Under the pieces are notes generated by a model. The model was not told the origin of the DNA. It did not search any database and worked only from the letters and a program-made list of their open reading frames with translations. 64,000 bases of DNA from Eonycteris spelaea (taxonomy: Eukaryota; Chordata; Mammalia; Chiroptera; Pteropodidae), in NCBI GenBank assembly GCA_003508835.1, contig PUFA01000082.1:992001-1056000 (forward strand), given 5' to 3'. Of the stretch, positions 56,330-64,000 are shown piece by piece; position 1 is the stretch's first letter, and every line of letters starts with the position of its first letter. The translations under genes and the position numbers were made by a program.

Positions 56330-58099
56330 GGAGGCCTCAGGAGCAGCATCAGGGTTTCTAGTGCCTTTGACCTTCACGAATCCTCTGGGAAAGCGCTCAG
56401 CTCCCCCTCCCCCACCCCCTCCACCTTCTGCCCCCTCCCCTCTCCACAGGTTGTTTTCTGGAACACTGCAAGCCTTCTGATGGAAGTGTTTGTTTGCATA
56501 TGTCACCCCGTGACGTGACGTGTGATTGCTCTCTTCTCTTAGGGAACCTGCCATATGCGCTCTGCGCCCGTCAGGGCTGCAGCCTAAATTAGAGCTTCCA
56601 GCTGTGTTTGGGTTTCGGGCATATTCATAGAGCCTTCTAGTCTCCTTGCTCTGTGCTGGAGGGAGACGTCGGCCTTCCTGAGGCCTGAGCGGGCCTCCTT
56701 CTCCTTCTCTGGCTCCTCTGAGGGCAGGATGGACAGTCCCTTGAGGGAGACGGACAGCCAGTGGCAGTGGCAGGCTCCGCAGAAGGCGGCGGGGTCAGGA
56801 TGGGGTTACGCCATCCCACGGGGCTCACCACGCAGTGGGGGACCAGGCACCAGGACCCTGTGGTGAGGACCAGAGTGCAGGCACAGCAGTCTCCACCGCC
56901 ACAGGCCAGAGGACACGGAGTCCTGCTGGGGTCTGCTCAGGGTCAAGAGAGACGCAAGTCAGGCCCTGCCAGGGCTGTTTGACTGAAGTGCACAGCGAGC
57001 TGTTCCACACGAGGTGGGAGACAGACCGTCCCAGGGGCTTGTCCTGCCCCTCACCTCTCCCGTGCCCTTCTGACCCCTGCCCCGCCCCTTGCTCTTCAGG
57101 CCTTCTGTCTGGACATCCCAGTGAGGATGCAACAGTAATATGAGTCCATCCTTTAATCTGCATCTCAGCCTGTAGGGGCAACCAGGCTTTTGTTATTATT
57201 TCCGTCTGAAAGATGACAGGTGACCTGAGTTTTAAAAGACACCCAGGAAACGTGGCCTAGATGCTGGGTTCCTGACATTCTTTCCAGATCCATGCACTTG
57301 ACCCCAGACCGTGGGCAGATTTTATAGAGAGAAACATAACTTATTTTTCTCGTAGATTGTGGTCCCTCTGAGAACGTCCATTCTTGTAAAACTTTTGTTG
57401 CAATTCAGTTCAGTTTGTTTCATTAAGGCAGTGTTAAAGGAAATACCTTTTTAAATATGTAATACAGTCAAAGAGAGAAAATGTTACATTGCATTTCGTA
57501 GGCTCCAAGGTCTCAAATCCATTTCATTTCCTGAATGCATAATCTCAAGTCCGTTTCATATCCTCAGTACACATCCTGCATTTAAATGACACTGAGGACT
57601 GCCAGCCAATAGGCAAGTGATAAAATGCTCGTTGACAACTTGAAAGTTTCTTCCTGTCTTCTTGGCTACAAAAAAAAAAAAATCATCATTTTTTTCTCTA
57701 TCGTATTTCCCTAGAAATAACCTAACTTGGAATGAGTATCTCAGCTTCTCTTTATAGCTGTGTGAGGCTATTAAGTGGGGCTACAGTTTCCTGCACTGCT
57801 TCTTTGGGTTTGTTTCTCTTCCCTCTTAAAATGGATGTAGGAAAAGTGTACCCCAAAGAGACTGACAGTTTTTGCAAACAGCACCGCCCCCCCCCGCCCT
57901 GTCCAAAGCTTCCATCTGTAGATTTCTTACCAAGCACTAAAGAAGTGCAAACGTCTATATTTGGGTCACTTAATAAGCTCTGATTTTGTTGTCCTACGTA
58001 ACTATGATACTCTTTTTTTAGAGCAGCCCCAAATTAGAGTAGAGCACAAAGCTTCCGCACTTCCTGTTTTAATCAGCGAATGTTTGCGATGTCGGCGCC
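56330..58099. other. Single-copy sequence, partly AT-rich
   Basis: A possible antisense MIR scrap sits at 57190-57250. 57400-57720 is AT-rich, complex and without recognised repeats, with an A13 tract at 57670-57682. No gene recognised. Confidence 0.35.
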
Positions 58100-58700
58100 C
58101 CAAGGTGTCCCAGGATGGGGCTGCAGGGGACGTGCGCTCTGAGGGGACACGGCATGTTGTCAGGAGGAGTCAGGAGGCCAAGACGAGTGCCACTAATAAA
58201 GGCGTAAACGGAGGACAGGGCAGGCGTTTGGGGGGACTGTTGAGAAGCCCAGGTGAATGATTGTCCCTTAATTATGAGGGGCGTCCTGGGGAGCAGGCGG
58301 CGGTGTAAGGCACGACGAGGAGCCTGAGCCTCGCTGGGCGGCGGGGAGCAGGTGGGCGATTAGGAGCGGGGCAGTAACGACCAGGGTGGGTGCTGGTGCG
58401 GGAAACGTGGAGCCGAAGGCTGCCCCTTCTCAGGCCAGGCGTGTTCTGCCCACAGGCCCGGCCCGGAGGGCGCAGGGGAGGAGTCCCTGAGGCCCCAGGG
58501 TGCAGGGCCCGGCTCAGCCAGCTGTGAGGGCGGCTGAGGTTGAACAACCAGGCGCGTGGCCGAGAAGAAACGGGATGATGCAGGGCGACGTTGACAGATG
58601 TTAGGTGCAGAGGACCAGGGGCGTGGGACCAGGCGGCGAGCAGGGGCGAGGGACCAGGCGGAAGCCAGGACAGGACAGGTTGGGTCGAGTGCATATTGGA
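58100..58700 (-). mobile_element. Possible L2 LINE, antisense, very diverged
   Basis: The G/A-rich style (gtgccactaataaaggcgta, ggagcaggtgggcgattagg) resembles the antisense L2 3' region. The match is weak. A 206-codon antisense frame here is not regarded as a gene. Confidence 0.3.
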
Positions 58701-58734
58701 GGCCGTAGACACAGCAGGGTGTTCACTAACCCGT

Positions 58735-58830
58735 GACCCTCCTAGGACAGGGACCGCGTCTGTCACCCGTGGACCGCTGGCCCCTGCTTCCATGCTGGCC
58801 CCCCGGGGGGGGTACTCAGCACACGGCGTT
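58735..58830 (+). mobile_element. L2 LINE 3' end, diverged
   Basis: tgaccctcctaggacaggga, ccgcgtctgtcacccgtgga, then gggtactcagcacacggcg suggest the L2 sense tail, facing the antisense stretch to its left. Confidence 0.4.
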
Positions 58831-58972
58831 GGGTCCAGTCTCCTCAGAGTCACTGCTCGGTGGCTGTGGGTGGTGCGGGCACACGGGGGCACATGGAGGC
58901 TCCAGGGCCACTCGGATGGGACAGGGAGTGCGGCCTAGGGAGCTGTCCTCTAGCACGGCCCTCCTCATGTGG

Positions 58973-59281
58973 TATCTCAGTCCATTTGGGCTGCTATGCC
59001 AAGACACCACAGTCCAGGTGGCTCACAAACAACAGAAAGTTGCTTCCCATGGTTCTGGAGGCCGGAAGTCCAAGGTCAAGGCGCCAGCAGACCTGCTGTC
59101 TGGTCAGTGTCCAGCTCCTGGGTCAGAGACTTCACATGATGAAAGAGGTGAAAGAACTTTCTAGGGGCTTTTGTAAGGGCACTAATCCCATCCATTCAGG
59201 CACCTCCCAGAGGCACTACCACCAGAGAGCATCACGTTGGGGGTGAGGCTTCGACTGATGACAAACATGCCGTCCATAGCA
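58973..59281 (-). mobile_element. MST-type LTR (ERVL-MaLR), antisense
   Basis: tatctcagtccatttgggct, gccaagacaccacagtccag, ttctggaggccggaagtcca, ttgtaagggcactaatccca, aggcttcgactgatgacaaa, then ccgtccatagca. This is the antisense MST/MLT1-like pattern. Solo LTR, about 310 bases. Confidence 0.85.
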
Positions 59282-60588
59282 GGTTAGGGGGCAGGTGGGC
59301 TCATGGTTGCTAAACTCGATAAGCTTTTCTGAAACCAGCATTCTATGACCTTAAAGCATCATCGTCATAGGAAGAAGCGAAGGAGGCTTCACCATAAAAC
59401 ATTGGCCAAAGGGCAGCCTGAATGCTTGCCCCGTCACAAGCCACGAATTTAAAAGCACATCCGATCACGGTGAGCGAAACCTTTGCATTTTCTTATTGCA
59501 AGCCTCAAAATGCACCTTGAATTAAACATGAAATGCTCAAATCCTCAGTAGTCCTTCTTGTAGACATGCGTGTGCAGGAGTCAACATTTTAGGTACAGCT
59601 ACTCTGAGGAACTCGGGAAGGGCCGTCAACAAGTAGAAACTCATGTTTCTTTTCACTTTTTTTTCAAAGGCAGGATCAGGGATCCTTTAAAAATGTTTTC
59701 CTAGGGTGAGCTCTAAGTTTGCCTTATTGTTGTAAACTTTCTGTAGTGAACCCCAGAGCAGTATTTAAGCGGCTTTGCTTTCATTTGAGGATGGCGGGTG
59801 GGTACGCAAGAAACGTTTACCGAACGTCTTGACATGAGGTTTGTTTTAAGAAAAAATGGCATTTACCAGCTCTTTTCAGCAAACTTGTATGAACTCAGCA
59901 AATAAAAGAACTAACGTTTTTATTATTTAACATCTGAAATATTCTTGTGTCAGTTAAGACTGGACTTTGAGAAGGCAGACCAAGCTTGGGCTTTCTTCTT
60001 GTCTTTATTTTCTTCCTCTGTCAGTGAAGGATAAAAGAATGAAATGCCATTTTGATAGTTGCCCACCAGTCAGGCCGTGTGTGGGTGGAAGACCTTTTAA
60101 ACATTCCCACTCACGATGGACAGATCTCCATGAAGCCTGTCAAATTGGAACTGGCGTAGTGAGTAGGGGACCGGTTCAGTAAGAAGGCGCAAGTGGACCC
60201 TTCTCCCAGGTCCAGAAGGGCACATCACAAAGTGTCTGTGGTCCTCTCGCTAATAAAGCACCTTTCTTTATAGCGTTGCAGTAATTCACACCTTTCGTGG
60301 CCAAGAATGCCCGTTCTCCTGATAAAACTGACTCTTCCTCCTGACATATTTTTTGGGGGGTGGGGCCAAGAATCACAGGCCGGTACCACACAGCTCCTGG
60401 GACTCCCACTCTGTCTCCCTCTTGTAGTTCTGAGGGCGTAGGGTCAGTAGAGCCCGGTGGCCCAGTCAGTTCACCCAAGACTATCTCCAGAGCCTCTGTA
60501 GGTCGGTCGGCTTGTGTGGGATGTGGATGGGGGGGTTACATCGAGGGCTGGTCCACCCCACACGGGGGAGGAAGCGCCTGTCCCATAC
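59282..60588. other. Single-copy DNA, AT-rich part may be conserved
   Basis: 59330-59940 is complex AT-rich DNA with no recognised repeat. The remainder has short frames only. Confidence 0.35.
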
Positions 60589-60815
60589 TGTTAGGGTTGA
60601 ATTGTGCCTGCCCCTCCCACCCTAAAGATATGTTGAAGTCCTAACCCTCAGAACATGATGTTATTTGGAAATGGGTTCTTACAGAGGTAGTCAAGTTAAA
60701 ATGAGGTCGTTCGGGTAAGCTCCTATCCACAATTACTGATGTTCTCATAAAAGGGGGACATTCAGACTCAGACACAGGCACGCAAAGAGGGAAGAGCACG
60801 TGAAGGCCTGTGGGG
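60589..60815 (+). mobile_element. MLT1-type LTR, left part
   Basis: Opens tgttagggttgaattgtgcc and continues with aaagatatgttgaagtccta, the classic MLT1 start. It is interrupted at 60815 by an MST LTR and resumes at 61155. Confidence 0.85.
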
Positions 60816-61154
60816 TGCTAGAGTCTGAATGTGTTCCCCCAAGTTCATGTGTTGAACTCCTGTTGCCCCATGCCATGGTATTAGTAGGTGGGGCCTTCAG
60901 GAGGTGTGTAGGGCATGAATGGGGTCAGTGCCTTGTAAAAGAGGCTCCAGCGAGTCCCTAGGCCCTTGCACCACCTGGGGACCAGTGAGAGGGCTCCAGC
61001 CGTGAAGAGGAAGTGGGCTCTCACCGGGGTGTGACCGCACTGGTGCCTTGATCTTGGACTTCACAGCCTCCAGAACTGTGGGAAAGAAATTTCCCTGTTT
61101 GTAATCTACCCAGTGGGTGGAATTTCATTATAGCAGCCAGAACAGACTAAGACA
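60816..61154 (+). mobile_element. MST-type LTR nested in an MLT1 LTR
   Basis: Starts tgctagagtctgaatgtgtt and ends aacagactaagaca, with the internal blocks tattagtaggtggggccttc, cagtgccttgtaaaagaggc and gatcttggacttcacagcct. It is full length. No clear 5-base target duplication remains. Confidence 0.9.
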
Positions 61155-61404
61155 CCGGCAGAAGGTGGCCACGTGGCTGCAGGAAGCGTCTGCAAGCCCA
61201 GCAGCCCCAAGGATTGCTGAAAAAACCAGAAGCTAGAAGAGGTCAGGGAGGGTGGTCCCCTAGGCCTTCGGAGAGAGCATGGCCCTGCCGACACCTGGAT
61301 TTTGGAATTCTAGCCCCTAGAACTGCTAAGACAACAAGTTTCTGTTGTCTAAGTCACCTAGTTTGTGGTACTCGGTTATGGCAGGCCTGGGAAACGAGTA
61401 GACA
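61155..61404 (+). mobile_element. MLT1-type LTR, right part
   Basis: Resumes with ccggcagaaggtggccacgt and ends with taagtcacctagtttgtggt and gaaacgagtagaca, the MLT1 3' end. Together with 60589-60815 it forms one LTR split by the nested copy. Confidence 0.85.
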
Positions 61405-62334
61405 CCCCGCCTTGCATAAGCCTTCAAAGGGCTTCCTTTGACACAGGTCACAGAAACCAGGCTTGTTATTTTCTTCACCACTTCCTCTTTATCTCTTCTT
61501 CTTATCTGCTCTTCTTGTGAACACCGTGACATCCAACATTTTGTGGGTACGGAGGTAGGCTGGCGTAGCAAAGTGGAGGTCAAAAGGTTATTCCGTCCGC
61601 TGTGAGCACGATGGGGGAGGGGGGAGGGAGAAGGGAGAAGCATTGTGGGAAGTCTGCCATGACAGAGACCAGGCGCCAGGGGCTTTGGGTAGAGGATGGA
61701 TGGAGGGAGTCAGGAGCCTGCCCAGAACAGTATCGGACGCAAGATAACTTCATGACTTCGAACTTCAGAGCTCTCTCATTTGGGGAATTAGTTCTTGCTT
61801 TGGAGAGTGATTATGACCATGACAAGAATGGTGGGGAGGAATTTTCATTTTAGGTCCAGTTGTGGGTTCCTCTGCCAACAGGATTAATTTCAGGAACTGG
61901 AAGCGGTGGAGTTTTTAGATGTCTCTAGAAGCTGGGCTGTGATAGCGAGCTGGAAAGGTGCAGATCTACAGAGCTGGTGGGATTTGGGCACCATCGGATC
62001 GGGGGTAAGCTTTCCGTCCTGTGACTGTCCCGCAGAGGACATGGTCTGTACCAAGTGGCAGTGGGTCTGGTGGGCCGGGGTCAGGGTCACGTGTGTGAGA
62101 TGCGTACCACCGCACGAGCCCCACGAGGCAGCAGTCAGGAGGAGCAGGTCCCTGTGGGCCGGCGGCAGCCCAGGGCCTCTGTCACATCTCACAGGAGTTC
62201 TTGAACCTGGGGACTTGACAATTTGAGGTCCGTGGAGATCTCGGGGTGGTGGTGCTGGAAGGCATTCGGCCGAGTGGAAGCAGTGTCTGGGGGCGTATCG
62301 TCTGTGAGTTATGGGATCAGAGAGTTCGCCCCAG
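61405..62334. other. Single-copy sequence, nothing identified
   Basis: No repeat recognised. A 222-codon antisense frame (61890-62558) runs into a MIR and is not regarded as a gene. Confidence 0.35.
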
Positions 62335-62450
62335 CTTTTAACCGACCCCTCATTTCGACAGATGAGGAATCTGAATCTCAGTAACTTGCCCCCAATCATG
62401 CAACCGAAGATGGTGAGAGTCAGAACCAGGGTCCAGTTCTCCAAGGCTCT
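62335..62450 (-). mobile_element. MIR fragment, antisense
   Basis: cctcatttcgacagatgagg, aatctgaatctcagtaactt, gcccccaatcatgcaaccga, gtgagagtcagaaccagggt are antisense MIR in order. Confidence 0.8.
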
Positions 62451-62764
62451 CTCTGCCATCCCCGTCAACAAACATTTTAAAGTCACGAGCACGTGGGAGC
62501 ACGCTTGTTTCCTCTCCAAGCCTGTAACCTGATCGGCGAAGCCCGGCCAGCCTCCCAAGTTGTGTCAGGAAGACAGCAAGCTCAGACGACAGCGGAGCCA
62601 TCTGTCGATCCTTTAACTCAGAGAGAAAAAAAAACCCTTCCTTTCTTCCTCTCGATCCTGGAATAATGATACGTGTCTTGCCCCCTGAACTAATGATGTG
62701 AAACCGCTTCGAACATGGTAAAATGCACTATGAATGGCGACGGATGAGTAGCAACAGAGAGTTC
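62451..62764. other. Spacer, nothing identified
   Basis: No repeat or exon recognised. Confidence 0.35.
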
Positions 62765-63012
62765 AGGGAAGTGACCGGTGCAGACTCGGGGGGTGCGGGG
62801 TGAAGATTGCCCGCAGCCCCGGTCACGGGCGCGATTTTGACAGGCGATGCGTGTGGCTGAGGAGGGCGCCCGGGAAGGACGAGCGTGAGCAGAGGTGGGA
62901 GAACGGGAGGGCATGTGGACGGGTGCACCGGCCTGCCCGGAGCCGGGGGTTCCCGTACGTCTCCCGGCCGGCGCCTGGGGCCGAGTCCAAACCAGCGACT
63001 CAAAGGACGTGG
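62765..63012. promoter_or_regulatory. Small CpG island
   Basis: About 27 CpGs in 250 bases by hand count, in roughly 66 per cent G+C, an observed/expected near 1. It is slightly longer than the 200-base minimum used for islands. No gene or repeat was tied to it. Confidence 0.5.
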
Positions 63013-63039
63013 TGCAGGAAAGCACCCTGCCAGCTATCT

Positions 63040-63125
63040 TCACTGCACAGATTATTTTTCCATTTACGGAGGGTCTTCAAGGCACGTTATCTCTGGAATC
63101 ACGCAGCAAGTGTCAGTCCCATTGA
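63040..63125 (-). mobile_element. Possible MIR fragment, antisense
   Basis: gattatttttccatttacgg, gttatctctggaatcacgca and gcaagtgtcagtcccattga hint at antisense MIR. Short and diverged. Confidence 0.4.
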
Positions 63126-63879
63126 ACACGGAGAACAAGAATGTTACTGAGACCGATGTTGGCACTTTGCTCATCGTCTCTCTCGTCCTCGTTCTTTCTT
63201 TTGCATGTATAAACGTTAAAATGAAAAAAAAAAGCAAATTCAGATCAAAGGGGTAGTGTAGCCATGGGTGGGGCCCAAATGTCTGCTCATTTCAACGGGG
63301 GACTTAATGACTAGATTGAAGCTCCCTGTCGCTTGCACGTGCCTTTGCTTTGCACCGAGCTCCATGGCTGTCACGCAGAGACAACCAAGCAGATGTTGAC
63401 CCCACATCCTTAACATTAATTCGATGCATATGGGTTCTTGATAGCTTTGGTAAAGTGAAACTGTGTTTGACACTGTTTGGTTTGTGGTTAGATCATGTAT
63501 TCAGTTCCGAAAACTTAAAAAAAAAAAAAAATCAGAAAATGCTGACACATCCTGCCCAGTTTTCATCCCATTCACCTTCTGCAGCTCTTACAACCCCTGC
63601 AGCTAGCCTTCCCTGGGGATCAGAGCACACCTGTGCTGGGATGTCCCCTTGCTGACCCCGTCAGCCGAGACCCACCTCTCCAGGGGGTTTGGTTTCTGAC
63701 ATTCCCCAAGGACGACTGTAAGGTGGCTCGTGGGATGGGAGCAGCATGAGGGCTGTGTGTGCCATGTCGCACACTGTACTCGTTTCTGCTGCTTGGGTCA
63801 TCCGAAGCGTACAAGCCACCGCTTAATTATAGTTGTGGTATATTTATTTAGGAAGTAGAGATTTGCTCAAATTTGGTAA
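63126..63879. other. Single-copy sequence, nothing identified
   Basis: An A14 tract at 63519-63532. No gene or repeat recognised. Confidence 0.35.
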
Positions 63880-64000
63880 CTTCTTGGTCTGCAATAGATT
63901 CATTCATTTACTATTCAACAAATATTTAAGTGAGGACTGGGCATTTTTGAGGGGACAAGGTTCTAGCAATGAGCAGGACAGAGTCCCCACCTTCAGTGTG
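63880..64000 (-). mobile_element. L2 LINE 3' end, antisense, running off the window
   Basis: attcattcatttactattca, acaaatatttaagtgaggac, ggttctagcaatgagcagga, cagagtccccaccttcagtg match the antisense L2 3' blocks. The window ends within it. Confidence 0.8.

Noticed and set aside
58272..58892. 206-codon antisense frame
   Set aside because: GC-rich, probably partly L2-derived, no recognisable domain.
61890..62558. 222-codon antisense frame
   Set aside because: Runs across a MIR SINE and has no family resemblance.

Overview
This window reads as ordinary nuclear DNA from a placental mammal. No protein-coding gene could be supported on either strand. The open reading frames are short. The longest, about 233 codons, is a proline/serine-rich antisense frame in GC-rich DNA, and several other long ones lie across old transposons. 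What can be read is a landscape of ancient interspersed repeats: MIR SINEs, L2 and L1 LINEs, MaLR-type LTRs and a hAT-like DNA transposon. Between them lie single-copy stretches, some AT-rich and possibly conserved, and a few sharp CpG islands. It is best described as intergenic or long-intron sequence.

The best clue to the organism is a 5S rRNA-derived SINE at 11804-12036 on the minus strand, with a near full-length 5S head, A-rich tracts and an 11-base target-site duplication. From memory, 5S-headed SINEs in mammals are known mainly from fruit bats (Pteropodidae) and from one rodent, the springhare. An L1 3' region at 9255-9712 has wording I associate with bat L1s. I saw no primate Alu, rodent B1/B2, carnivore SINEC, ruminant BovB or horse ERE element. 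A fruit bat is therefore my best guess, not a proven assignment.

Layout. 1-9 kb: an L2 ORF2 relic on the left edge, a CpG island (961-1395), an MLT1-type LTR (3003-3476), and MIR and L2 fragments, including a likely L2-in-L2 insertion near 7.6-8.1 kb. 9-17 kb: L1 3' fragments, several MIRs, the 5S SINE, a 45-base-period duplication (13502-13574), a long L2 (13880-14580) and an MLT1-like LTR (15890-16240). 17-31 kb: mostly single-copy sequence with few recognisable repeats, AT-rich blocks that look like conserved noncoding DNA, and a G-quadruplex-prone stretch (29137-29200). 31-45 kb: L1 fragments on both strands, an MLT1 LTR (33708-34130), a hAT-like element with both ends (43376-43974) and the strongest CpG island (44760-45490). 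45-64 kb: long antisense L2 relics, a 1.4-kb L1 ORF2/3' relic (51690-53095), a candidate homeodomain-site-rich regulatory element (54220-54550), an MST LTR (58973-59281), an MST LTR nested in an MLT1 LTR (60589-61404) and a CpG cluster (62765-63012).

Repeat names come from remembered consensus sequences, so subfamily names are deliberately avoided and boundaries are good to about 10-40 bases. No alignment or database search was run.
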